Positions 13,718 to 25,600 of a stretch of DNA of 64,000 nucleotides are shown here, piece after piece (positions within the stretch are counted from its first letter, which is position 1; each line of letters starts with the position of its first letter). Origin of the DNA: Takifugu bimaculatus (lineage: Eukaryota; Chordata; Actinopteri; Tetraodontiformes; Tetraodontidae); NCBI GenBank assembly GCA_004026145.2, contig CP034975.1:14406607-14470606 (forward strand), in the 5' to 3' direction. The notes beneath the pieces were generated by a model that had not been told where the DNA came from, did no database searches, and was given only the letters and a program-made list of their open reading frames with translations. Made by a program: the position numbers and the translations under genes.

Positions 13718-16240
13718 CTGAAAAACCAGGCTCTCCTCCATGCTATTAGGCCAGACTGGCGGCGTAGAAATGACGTTATCAGCTGAGTTGAACGAACTCC
13801 AATTCCATTGTGCTTCAACAATTGCATAAACATATTGTGTGGATAATATATTTCACATCTCTGACACACATTGTTGGTTGTGGGATTAAATAGCACAGAA
13901 AGGACAATTCTCTGGAGTTTGTTAACTCTATTAGGATGGAAGGAGGGATATAGTTGGAGGAGGGGATTGATTTGAGGGACACATTATGGCACGTTATTGT
14001 GGTCGCTGCAAAGGCTGAATCTCAGCTGTCACTGCGCACAATAGGAAGGCAGGAGAGCTTCAAAAATGAAAAACTGCACAGTGCACCTTCATCCAGTTAT
14101 ACCATAACAAAATGGCAGCTGAGTGATCTTTGCTTTGTGCCTTCGGACTAAAAACAGAAGAAAAAAAAACCCTTCGCAAACAAATCTCAGCATAAACGGT
14201 CAGAACGGATGTTGACAAGAGGGATTCTAGGCTGTTGTGACACCACAAGCAGGCCTGCGGTCTTTCTGTGTGTCAGCCGTGTGAGTCTGTGGGCCAGACT
14301 CCAGTCAGCTCATCGTGTCTTTTCACAGAAGGAGGACAGGTCAAGTCCATGTTTGCCAGCTTTAACTTCTGAGCCCTAAACCTGAAATCTTTTGGTCACC
14401 TTGACATCAGTGTTGTGCTTCTAATAGCTGAGAAGAAAAGAAGTGTTGGGGAGTAACTCCTTTAATGTTTCTGTTAAAAAAATCTATCTTCAAGCTGGAC
14501 ACCGTGCTGTGTGTTGGTGGAAGGTGTTTGTTCCCCTTCCAGCAGCATCAAAAAAGTATTTCTGCTCACTTTTGTCCATTGTAAACATCAATGTTTCTGA
14601 AACATTGATTTTGCTCTTGCAGGATAAATGTTTTTAAAGGTTTTTTGCTGCTACAACAATTTGGAAACCACAATTTGACTGTGCATTTTCCTCTTAATGA
14701 CACAAATCTGAGCACTTTCATGCCACATGTGCCGTCGTCGTGTCAACGCGTCGCCCTCAACGCAGTATGAGGGAACCAGATGAAAGCGGATTCTTTTTGT
14801 TAGCAGAGCCAAGGAAACGTGCTGCCACAACGCCTTAGAGAGCGTGATGGTACATGAGTACATGAGTACACAAGGATACCTTTAGTGTAGTTTGACATCA
14901 GTAAAAGCTCCAGTCAAGCTGGAGAAGGACATCCTGGAAATGAGATTATGATAAAAAGCTGGGAATGAGTGGACGTCTGAGCACTCCACATCTAACGCGG
15001 AGTACACTCGAAGCTCATTTGCGTTGACAGCGCAAGTGTGCTATGGTTCCATCGCCGCCCCCCCGCATGAGTCCCACAACGCCTTCAAAGCCCGATCAAC
15101 TATTCTGAACATTTTCGTCAGTCATACTGTTCTACTTTGCCTGCATAGCCTCGGAGTTCTCATCTGGGATTTTTGTCACTTTTTGATTTATTGCTAATTC
15201 CCACAAAAAAAGAAGGGAGCAAAGAAGAGTGAGGAATGAGTCTGCACACTTTTGCAGCAGGGAACCTTCAAACTTTGAGCTGTCTTACTGTTTACTGCAC
15301 AACACAACATTAGTCTCTGGATGGAATTGTAAAACTATTCCAGCACGCATCCCCAGTCTCTAATATCTTCACAAAATATAATTATTGCAATTCCTGTGCG
15401 CTGATTTATTTATTTCTAATAGGGCTAAAATAGCAGAAATTTAGTTTTAACTGTGTATTTCATGAAAGCCAAAAAAGACGACAGACCCAGTTGGCGCCTG
15501 GTCCTGTATAAGAGCATTCATTAAAGATTACCCTGGTGTTGCATGAGGAGCCCTGCAGCAGGTTCTTTTAAATCACATTAGCCTTAGAAAGTGTCTGACC
15601 AGGCAATTTATGTAAAGATGCTAGCACACACGAGGGCAAACACGTCATCCCTACTGCTTCAAATGATAAGGAAAGGGGTCAAACTCATGACTTCTCGCAT
15701 GAGACGCAACAATTAAGAGTCAGGAGACCGAAGAGCTTTAATGCGGCGCGATACATCAAAGGACCAAAGATACATCTGCCGCTGTGAGGCATCTCGTTAC
15801 TGTGCCACAGGTTTCAGGAAAACCTGAAGGGAATACTGTTTGGGATTTCTGGACCAATTGTGGGCATTGATGTCAAGTAAAATGGTCAAAAGTTTTCTGA
15901 GATGTAATTTTAGCAGCATTTATGAAGTTGTAAGAAGAAATATCATGATCGCTACAGTATCACATGTCATGATAGGAGCAGATATGCTGCACTTTGTCAG
16001 AGGTTTTTCTCTTCAGTTCACAATGACTCTTCTCTTTTCCCTTTTTTCAGCTTTTAGGTGCATTTCTGTCGAACTCTAAGAGAGAACAGATCAGAGTGGA
16101 CCAACATTGCCATCTCCTTACAAAAGCCCGCTCAGTGTACTTCATACACCAGAATCTATTTGTGTGGAGGTACAATAATAAGAAAACAATAATCTCCATT
16201 GTTTTAATTAATCTATTTCCCCTGTTAGAAACAGTATACG
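13718..16240. other. Plain intron with one near-perfect palindrome
   Basis: No gene or element was recognised. The only structure noted is a 23-bp palindrome at 14587-14609, with eleven-base arms ATCAATGTTTC and GAAACATTGAT around a single T. Confidence 0.5.
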
Positions 16241-16872
16241 CTCACCGGCCACTTTATTAAGTCTCCCTCTTCAAGTGCTTGTTAACACAAAACTAATGGA
16301 CCAATCACAGCTCAATGCATTTAGGCATGTAGATGAGGTCAAGACAACGTGCTGAAGTTCAAACCGAGCATTGAAACGGTGAAGAACGGGGATTTAAGTG
16401 ACTTTGAACCTGACATGGTTGTTAGTACCAGACGGGCTGGGAAGAGGATTTCAGAAATTGCTGATCTACTGGGACTTTCACACACATCCATCTCTGAGGT
16501 CTACAGAGGAAATATCCAGTCAGCAGCAGCTGGGTGGATGAAAACACCTTCTTAATGCACCATGTCACACAACTCACATCATCTCAAACTGGTTTCTGGA
16601 ACATGTCAATGAGTTCACTGTAGTCCAATGGCCTCCTCTGTCACCAGATTTCAATCCAATAAAGCACCTTTGGGATGGGATGGAACAGATTTGCATTATA
16701 GATGAGGAGCCGACAAATCTGCAGCAACTGCGTGATGTTATTGCCTCAAAATGGACCAAAATCGCTGAGGATCTTTGCAACATCTTGGTGAAAGTGTACT
16801 AGGAAAAATGAAGGCATTTCTCAATGCAAAAGTGGGCCTGACCTTTAACTAGCAAGGTGTAACTAAAAATAA
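16241..16872 (+). mobile_element. Internally deleted Tc1-like DNA transposon
   Basis: The left end begins CTCACCGGCCACTTTATTAA, the typical terminal repeat of a common fish Tc1/mariner family. The right side holds a decayed GCAAGGTGTAACTAA, which corresponds to the inverted partner. Between them are the start and the end of a Tc1-type transposase, but the middle of the gene (the rest of the DNA-binding region and most of the catalytic domain) is missing, with the junction near 16520-16560. The element is only about 630 bp, far below the roughly 1.2-1.6 kb of complete copies. The right terminus is eroded, so its edge is approximate. The element cannot move itself. Confidence 0.9.
16349..16802 (+). 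pseudogene. Tc1-type transposase remnant, deleted and frameshifted
   Basis: The N-terminal part (16349-16545) encodes a helix-turn-helix stretch including RRAGKRISEIADLLG and SHTSISEVYRG, typical of the DNA-binding domain of fish Tc1 transposases. The C-terminal part, in another frame (about 16593-16802), reads FLEHVNEFTVVQWPPLSPDF, then NPIKHLWD, then PTNLQQLRDVIASKW, and ends at TAG. The PDFNPIKHLWD segment is the hallmark around the last acidic residue of the DDE catalytic site, where the element has K in place of the usual E or D of NPIEHLW. The intervening catalytic core is lost. No function is expected. Confidence 0.9.
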
Positions 16873-19810
16873 ACAGGGCTAATGTTAGTACACTGCTCTG
16901 CTAGGAAAAGAAAAAGGCTCAGAAACAGCAGAGAATCAGCATAATGCTGTTGATATCTTGCTTATGGCTGTTGTTGCAAGTCTACACAAATCTGTCAGAG
17001 CTGTGCGCAATTTCTAAATCATAAAGGAAAACCCAACAGTACACACCATTGCTAGCTTTAACCAGAATCATGTGCTTACGCCACAAAAGAACCCTGCCCT
17101 CGGCAGCCATCAATTCACAGCGGCGGAGCTGACTGCAGCCTGCCGCTCCCTCCCTCCCTCGCTTTTCCCCGTACCAGAATTAATTTCTCCCCAGAGCTGA
17201 TAGGCTACGCTCTACTGCAGCCAATCCATATAATTAGGCCGTCAGCAATGTAAACCCCTGGCTCAGACCTCAAGTTCGTTTCAATACTTTTGCAGACATG
17301 ACAATGGCTTCATCAACTTTGAGTTTTCCTTATTCGGATAAACTGTTTGTTCTTGCCATTTATGCGGCTTATTGCAACACACAACTGGCTTGCTTCCGTT
17401 CTGTTCTGTGTGTTCCTCTTCCTCAGGGAATCATTTATCTACTGCACAGAATTCGTAATGTGTTCTGTCTTCCTTTGGGTTTTCAGATGCATTTAGGTTC
17501 CTAATACTAATAAATCACTCATAAGTGTTTAACGGGTGGAAAGGAAGTAGAAACCAAAGTGTATAACCGTCCCTTTGGTCAGCCCTCTTACATAAGCGAT
17601 TTTCCTTCTACAGCTAATTATGTTGGGTTTTGACGGCTGATCTCACCCCATATGGCGACAGCTCTGTTAATCGTTACCTCCTGGAGATCTGAGGCATGAC
17701 AGCAGGCGTGTCAAAGTCACCATCAGAAAGGAGAGGGGGGAGGCTGGTGTGGTGAGGCAACTGCGTGCCTGCATGTGCATGTGGTATGGTTTTGTGGGGG
17801 GAGGCGAGGCGAAAGGAAAAATTAGCTTGAGAAAACAAAGTCAATGAGCCATGAAGGAGGCTTCCTTCTTCCGTGTTGGAGAGACGCAGTCGTGCCTCCC
17901 TCATTCACTCTTACCGCAACTCCGGGGGCAAGGACAGAAAACAACAGCCTCCAGGGGTGGGGGGGTTGTGTGCTGGCTGGTGGAAGAACAGTCAAGCTGT
18001 AAAGGGATTCAGAGTGTTTACTTGGTCTGGTTGTGGATGTTGACTGAAACCACAGCAGGCAGCACAGACCTCCAATCCTCTCCCTGTGTGTTTGAGCGGA
18101 CGTTAACTTGGAGCATTTATTCGTATTTTCCCCAGGCCGAGCTGGATCTTCTTGGACTACAAAAGACCTGCGGGATGAGGTGCAAATAGGGCACACCGTA
18201 CACGGAATTACAGGGTCATAGTTATTAGAAGCACAATGGCTTCCTTTGTCCACTGACTGATTACCACTGGGTGAATGGGAAAGAGCCGACATCAGGCACA
18301 ATCCCCTTATGGCTCCTGTTTACTTGCAGAAAATCATGATAAGCTACGCCATTCTTTAAAAAAATATACAAAGACATAAAAGACAATGCCTGGGTAGTCG
18401 CTGCAGCTTTTGCACACAAAGTAGAAATTCTTTTTCACATAAACGCTACAGCACATTCAGGGTTTTCTTTTTCCTATTCTACTATTGTACTCTTGTTTTC
18501 TAAGATAAATCCTAAGACATACTAAAGAAGGCATCATTGGTGCAGTTATCTTATCATCATCTTACAGGGATGCATCATCTAATTATGATATCGACAGCAA
18601 CTGAGCTGGGAAATTTATGTACAAGTGAGTTTGGTTGGGTGCGTCTTCAAAAGACACACAAAACCCCATAATTCTGGCCTGCTCTGCTTTTGGAACTTGT
18701 GTCATTAATGGACATCCAGACAAACAGTCTGGCTTCATTTCAAAACCCCTTTACGGAACATCTGAGTCTAATCTGCAATCCCAACTTTTAGGGCACAGTT
18801 TAGCCTGCTCGAGTCAAAGCCTGACTGAGTGGCTACGGCTCATGTCAGAAAGCCTTAGACTCTGCCACCTCACACGTCACAGAAGCCTTCGGCCAGTGTC
18901 ACTGACCGGCCAAGTGTTGACCCGTGATCACTCAGACGAGCACTAAGACAGCCCCAATGGCCTCTCCGGGTATGTCACAGAGGAAACTTGTGTTTGCAAA
19001 ATCATGAATATGCTCTGTCAAAATACAGCAGCGATAAAGAGCAAAATGTAGCATGAGCCAAATGTGGCTGCGGTGAAATACGATCCAAGCTAGTCATGCA
19101 CAGTCACATGCGTTTCCCTCAAACTGCCATTCATTAGGACTGAAATTTACTAAAGGAGACTTGAAAAATAAAAACCTTCCTCCACTGTTGTGCTTGAGTT
19201 GTTTAGGAGCCCCACTGCTCTGAAGGGACTGCTAGCAGGAAAATAGAGGTATCTATTTCACTTCTGATTCCGTCCAAATTCCCACTGCCTGTAATCAGAC
19301 CATCTCAAATTCCATCTGAAGCTGCATGCAGGAAGCTATAGTGTATGCATCTGGATACTTCACCGTCAATGGTCTGCACTCCTTTCCAAGAATTCTCTGC
19401 GGCATTTTGCATTTAGGTCTAATGATGAATGTTTGTTTTTTTATTTCAGTGGAGGAAGGTGCAACAAATCATGCACGGCTGGCTCGAACCAACGCTTTGG
19501 CAAAAAGTTCCCATTTATGTCAAATGAACTACTGACATAAAAGCCAAAGCTTATTGTCGAGGAGGGGGATGCTAAATCAGTTATCAAAAAGCATGCCTTA
19601 AAGGTTTCCTGATATGATGCCAAGTCAATCCATCTTCTACTGACTAGATACCAGTCAGGACACTCCAAATGGGTTTGGCCGACTGCTGTGGCCGGCTGTT
19701 TGCTCTGAAGTGGTGTGAGAAGTTAGAGTCAGCGTTTTCTGACGGGTTATTTTTAGAGCCCCATCAGAGAGCCAGGCGAAAAGCGTGTGATATTATATTT
19801 CCGACGTGCA
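16873..19810. other. Plain intron
   Basis: No exon, RNA gene or mobile element was recognised. The frames open near 17822-18301 (both strands) have proline/serine- or glycine-rich products with no family resemblance. A GC-richer patch occurs at 17090-17160. Confidence 0.5.
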
Positions 19811-19944
19811 CAGAGATGGGGAAGGTGGGAGATTAAAAAAGAGAGGCGGGGGTGGGCTTGCAGGAGAGGCGTGGGGAGTGAAGTGGGGGAAATGGAGAGA
19901 AAAGAGAGGAGGTGGTAGAGAAAGAAAGGGAGAAGGAGAGACAG
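19811..19944 (+). repeat. Purine-rich tract (about 130 bp)
   Basis: The plus strand is almost entirely A and G over about 130 bases, with only scattered T or C. It mixes GGGGG runs with GAGA and AAAG motifs. Such tracts can adopt triplex or other non-B structures. It lies about 330 bp left of the interstitial telomere repeat. Confidence 0.8.
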
Positions 19945-20275
19945 TCACACTTGGTTTGCCTCATCTCTGGGCATATCATCGGGCTTGCAGGAGGAAAATT
20001 ACTGTACCAGCCCCCGAAGGGCGAGAGTGACTTCCTTAAGCACTTTAATAAACTGGAAGAGTGTGATTGCCCAGACAGCACCACTGTCACTGTGGTAATT
20101 AGACACAGGGCTTTATCAGAGCCGGCCATTCCTGAACCAAGCACGCCATTCTACCGTTCATGGTACTGGCACGCTGCACGGGAAAGCAAACGTGAGGCCG
20201 TCTTCAAGATCTGTCGTCAGCTGACCAAGTTATATAATCCTGACCTGGATAAACGTGTTCAACACATGGAACAGA

Positions 20276-20301
20276 GGGTTAGGGTTAGGGTTAGGGTTAG
20301 G
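20276..20301 (+). repeat. Short interstitial telomere repeat
   Basis: Four perfect GGGTTA units plus GG lie in tandem, followed by a G-rich run. This is the vertebrate telomere unit in an internal position. Its short length and lack of flanking telomeric or subtelomeric sequence favour a small internal insertion, for instance during break repair, over an ancient chromosome end. Confidence 0.93.
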
Positions 20302-22437
20302 TGGGGGGCTAGAGTCAGGGATGCCTCGGTTCAATGGTCATGTAACTAAACAACAAACATAGGTGCATGTTTTGAAACTGTGGTTGGCGCCTGGTAAACA
20401 TTCTATATTATTTTTGCTATGTTTTTCATTCCAAACCTTCTGGGTCATTATTCAAAGGAGCCCATTTTGCCGTGTGTGTACAGTATATCGTGTATCAACG
20501 TGACCCGATGCATGCTGCCACTGTCAATGTCAGTCTTAACTCTCTGCAAATGTCTGCTTTTAGAATGGATTTAAACAGCACAATACTGCAGGGCACATAT
20601 GTAAGAACAATGTCCAAACTTACCTTAAAAATGCTCATTTAATTACAGGGGGTCTGCAGATTTGCCGCTAGGCTACAAGGATATCGCTTCGAATAACATC
20701 ATTTTAGCTAAGACCGGGCAAATAATTCAATATGGTGCCCCCCCCCCATTCCCATATTCAGGGATGGATAAACATGGAGAAGAACTCAACCCACTGACAA
20801 CCTGAGCCACGTGATTTCTTCAGTTCTATGCCATAAAATGTAAACACTGCCGGAAGATACGTCATATTGTGACTGATATCCCAGAATTTTCCACAAGCTC
20901 CGAAAAAGCGGGTAAAGGTAAAAGTATTTATTTTCCCCTGAAGACAGTAGATATAATAAACACCTTCAGCAGCAGATTTTTTTTTTTTCCCTGTGAAAAT
21001 TTAACTAGGCTGCTGAATAATTCATGAGCTCTGAGCGCGTGTCACCAACTCAACATTTAGCTCCGGGACACTGAAGACTGTGAGAGGGATAGCATTGTTC
21101 CCCTTTCGTCTCTTACATATAAATCCGTTCTTGGCATATTTAAAATTCACATTTTCATAATGTGAATTAAAAAAAAATGCACTGGGTCCAAAAGATGTGC
21201 TCGTTCGTAATCCTCAAGGCAATGACACGACAACAAACGCCCGAGTTCTACAACGTGTATCTGTGATGACACTTGTTGACTTGAAAGAAGGATCATATAA
21301 ATATTTACAGGTAAATTCTGCATTTGGATTGGTGCAGTCTTTTAGAATTGTAATTCAACCACGAAAATCTTTGAGTAAATAATAAATGCTTTTATTTCAG
21401 AAACATAATGACTATTGATTCAACGATAACTGAAGTTTTACCCACATTTAGGAAGTAGAAATGGTGAGAGGAGAGAGCTATACGTGGCCTTTATCAACAT
21501 TAGATCACATCAACATCAACATGTTGCAATTAAAGCTATTTCTTGACACTTTTACTGCTAAAAACCTAGCGTGCAGAACATCTGCCACTACCTACAAGAG
21601 CTTTTCACATACACAGAGGAACGTGCGTGTAATTGCTTGCCAAAATTAAACTCAGTTGATTGCACCTTCCTCCCCTAAAGGGAACCAGTATGAGAGTTGC
21701 AGAATGGAAAAGACACAACACAGAGATTTGACACAGTGAGGAAATGGGCTGGGAAATGAAAGGGAAAATGAATCCCAGTGAAGTGCTGAGTATAGGTAGA
21801 GGGGGTTGCATGAAGGGCATGTCTTAATCTATTTCCAGACGATTTCGACCGCCTCTATGGTCCAGAGTGCAGTGTTTTCCAGGCTGTGGGTGTGAAAGAA
21901 AGCTACAATGAGAGGTCATGAGGCACAGATCTGATTGTTCAGGTCAGGAAAAAAAAAAAGCAACCTCATTTATAAATATGGGGCTAAATCGTTTTAAAGA
22001 TGCACAGACACTCTCTTCCTGGCTCAGTGTTTGGATGCCAACCTCTAACAGAACTATTTGTTCACACAACCTTTCTGAGATTTTAGTTCTATCCTCTTTG
22101 AATTCCAACTTGTCTTTTAGCTTGATTGTTAGTAGTTGCCCCAATCACCACAGAAATGCACGAGATGGCTTGAGCAGGTTTTAGTTAAGAAATAAAGAGT
22201 CGAGGGTGAACTGATGGGTCACACTAGGTGCATACACTCAATTAGCCTTTCCTTAAAGCCTGTCTCTGTAGGTAAGAATGAAAGTCATTTGATTAAGATG
22301 GGCATGTTTGAAAGTTCTGCAGATATCTTTTACAGATAAAGAAATATATTTTATAGCTGCGTGAGTCTGTGGCCGAAGCTTGAACATTGCCCAACGTTCA
22401 AGCTAACGTGTCAGCCCAGGAACCCTTTTGGACTCAC
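20302..22437. other. Plain intron with two small inverted repeats
   Basis: No gene or transposon was recognised. A ten-C homopolymer lies at 20738-20747. A perfect ten-base inverted repeat (AATTCACATT / AATGTGAATT, five-base loop) lies at 21144-21168. A perfect nine-base one (AGCTTGAAC / GTTCAAGCT, ten-base loop) lies at 22377-22404, just beyond the donor side of the exon-like segment. Confidence 0.5.
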
Positions 22438-22577
22438 CAGGAATGACAGTGACATTCACTGAACCCTCTCTGTCAGACATGGACAGCAAAGAGGTGCCTC
22501 TCTTGTTTCTGTGCAGCCTCAGGTAGAACCTGATGTCTGGAGCGTACTGCTCCAGGTGTGACATTTCATGGATGTTG
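22438..22577 (-). CDS. Unassigned exon-like coding segment on the nrg3 strand
   Basis: On the minus strand a pyrimidine-rich acceptor (TCCCCTGTCTGCTGTCCACAG) introduces 140 bases that are open throughout and end at a strong donor, CCTG/GTGAGT. The 46 encoded residues start NIHEMSHLEQYAPDIRFYLR and end SVNVTVIP. Codon choice is that of real vertebrate exons: CTG, GAG, CAG, AGG, GTC and TAC dominate. I do not recognise the family; a short extracellular beta-strand domain is possible but only a guess. The frame stays open upstream to an ATG at 22624, so the segment could also be a first exon starting there, without using the acceptor. It ends with one base of a split codon, which would complete with the two leading bases of the nrg3 EGF exon and keep that frame. 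As an internal exon spliced directly from nrg3 exon 1 it would hit a stop. It may instead belong to a nested gene or be a decayed copy. Confidence 0.5.
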
Positions 22578-22604
22578 CTGTGGACAGCAGACAGGGGATG
22601 GAAT

Positions 22605-25600
22605 TCTTGTTCTCCTGGCAGCAATTAAAGTCCACTCGTGTCATAGTCACCCACAGAATTTGCAGGACAGAATTTTATGATGGTGAGCTCTCAAGTGAAA
22701 TGTACTGAAAATACGTGAACCTTTAGTGAAAGGGGGTGGGGGGGTGCGGACAGCCTTCCTTTTGTCTTTATTTTAGAGGAATGAAGTCAGCCCTGTGTAC
22801 TGAAGAGGATAAATGTGTCTGCACTCATCCAAGCAAGATATTCATTTCAGAAAATCCTGCTCCCCATTACAGTGTCTGAAAAGACAAAGGGTTTTATCGG
22901 CAGTGTGCAGGCCTCAAAATGTACTGAAGGAGATGCTGCTGTGATGAATTTCAATAAGTAATGAGGTGTGATGACAGAATACCCACAAATACAACTGCCT
23001 TAGTGAGTGTGGGACAGTCTGCTTTCAGGGAAGTCCTCCATCTTTCTGCTACAAATACAGCCTGGCGACTTTTAAAACACGGGCAAAAGTGTCCAACAAT
23101 CAAACGGTAATTAAAATGCGGGACAGAGACAAAGCTCGTCTTTATAGCCCCTAAACAAACGTTGAGCTCAGTGCTCCATGGAACAATAGACCCAACTTCA
23201 AGGTCTAATCCGTCATAAACATTAATTGCGCCATCGTTCATCTGACATAAACTGTAATCGAGCTCTGGACCGACGGGATGCTGAGGGAATCCGCGAGTCC
23301 GTTAGGCATCCTCCATTTTCTGTAACAATCCCGACAACATGGAGACCTCTCTGATTTTCCATCAGCGTCAGTCTTCCTTTCAATTTGCCGAGAGACACGG
23401 TCTGATTCGTGACTTGGCCCGCGTGGAAACCACCCTCTGTGGCCTTTTCAAATTTGTAAGTGTCTCTGCTCAGCACTCCCACGCTCGCGCCAGAACGCCG
23501 ATTGTGTGGTGGCTGGCCGAGGCATGATCTCAGCCCCGGTAAGTGATGACATTGACAGGACGGGCCCGTCACTGTGATTTGGCGAAACAGCTCCGAAGCG
23601 CACTGTATCTCTGGCCGGAGGTGCGTAGCGCAAGGCTTGATGATCCTCTGGATTATTGGGAACAAACACGTCCTCACATGATGCGATGTGATGGCTCCCT
23701 CGGCCATGTGGACGCAACATGCCGAGTCATGACCCGGAACCATCCCGGGAGACCGCCTGTTCTTCACTGTTTATCATGAACTTGGATTGTTTTCACGGAT
23801 GATGGCGGCTGCTGCCAGCATCAAACTGACTCACACTGGATGTGAGTTCAGATTATTTGCAAGAGGGTTTTTTTTTTTTTAAAGTGAGACATCTAAAAAA
23901 GAGGAAGAGCACACTTTCTTATGAAATTCCAAGTGGGTCTTTTTTTCTGAACACATTGTTTCTGAACACAATACAAATTTAATCAGGACAAAGGCGAGGT
24001 TAGAGGGCCCGCAGGCACTCCAGAAGCAGATTAATAAGATAAAACCGAAGTGAAACATGGGGGATTAAGAACACGAGAAACCTCTTGGAAGAGTGTTCAT
24101 TCAGCGCTCCGCTAATAACGGAGATGCATGACATTTGTTCCAACTGTCGCCAAAGATGCTAGTCAGTCTACTTTACAATAAGAAAATAGAATTAGAAGAA
24201 ATAGAATTTCTTTGCTTTCTTTTAAATGAAGCCCAGGCCAGAAAACCTTCGACTTGGCCAACTCATCAGAAGGTTGATGCCCTGAGCTTAGCTGTAAATC
24301 TGGCCTTTATTGATATGTTGGGAATGCCGTTAATATTTTCTGGCTTTGAAAAGGGACATATTGGATGAAGTGTCACTGCTTGACCTTTGACATGGGGATT
24401 CTTTTCTCTATTTATGTTATTGACCTGGAGTATCGCTCTTTGGCAGAGCTACTGGCTTGTTACTGCAGCTAAAAGTGGACAGCCTAATTTCTGCCTTGGG
24501 GAAAGAAAACGATCAATGCTGGGTTGACATGATTTTGAAACAGGAGAGGAATTGAAAATAAAAACGAGGCCAATTTAAGGAGCACAGGCTGCAAATGAAG
24601 TGCATTTGGACTGAAGGATGAGAGTGTATTCTTCAGCGAGCTATTTTTAAACGGTGACGTCTATTGCAAGCAGGGGGTATTTTTTCATTATTACGGAACT
24701 CCAGGTTCTCTGACCAGAGTCAGCACCTCTGTTCCAGATCACATAGATCAAGAGGCAGAGAAGGAACAATGTGTCCTGGGCTCTGGCACGGAGCAGTGCG
24801 CGGGGCTGCCAGCACTCTTCATCCATCCATGCTGGCAGCCCCGTCTATTATTCACACTCTGCAGTGTGCACGGGGCTTCCGGACACATTACCAAAACAGA
24901 GATTACTTTTTGAAGCATGACGCTCCAGCAACTGCCACAACACACCAAAGTACACCTGGTGGATGCAGATGCCAACCCTTCAGCACCACGGTCGGCTCTC
25001 CTCTAGGCCCACGTCTGTGATGGCTGTTTTCATCCACCTTTGATTGTTTCCTAGGTTTTTTGGGTTTTTTTTTTTACAGTCTATCTTTCTTTCTTACATC
25101 TGCGTTTGATGCAACTATTCACAGACGTAGCACAGAGGCAGACATGCACCCGAGACAAAAATCATCCCCAACCATCTCCAGAACCTTATTTGACCATTAA
25201 GGCGGTCTCCTCGCTGCTACATAATCTTGTGTCCATGTTCCCCGAGTTCCCCTGTGTTCTCATTATCTTCCTTTTATAGGATGCAATTCTGCTGCTCAGC
25301 AGCACACAAATGCACTGAGGATAAATACTAAGATATTTTGCTTTTGATCCAGAAAGGATAAGCTTTATGTGAAATAATATGTAGTTATTCATCACATACT
25401 TTTGCTCTGTTTCCTTTTACAGCTAGTCAAAAAATATTCATCAAATGAATGAATCATTACTAAAGTTATAGCAGACGAAATGGCCAACAAGTGAAAGCAA
25501 ATGTGTTGGTGGGTTTTTAGGACACACAGTTGATTCCCATTTGTTGTTGGATATTTTCCCATTTTATTATTATTATTTTTTTAACATTCAATTCATTTCC

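Noticed and set aside
13187..13896. Two long minus-strand frames (184 and 208 codons) rich in HPSI and SLSL repeats
   Set aside because: They are produced by the GGAT array and the GT/GA microsatellite. A period-four repeat without stop codons opens several frames at once.
17187..17203. Exact 17-base match CTCCCCAGAGCTGATAG to 53577-53593
   Set aside because: Flanking sequence does not align, and one such match within a 64-kb window is close to chance expectation.
23222..23767. 181-codon minus-strand frame near the exon-like segment
   Set aside because: Composition is not protein-like, no splice sites link it to 22438-22577, and an opposite-strand frame is equally open, as expected of GC-richer DNA.
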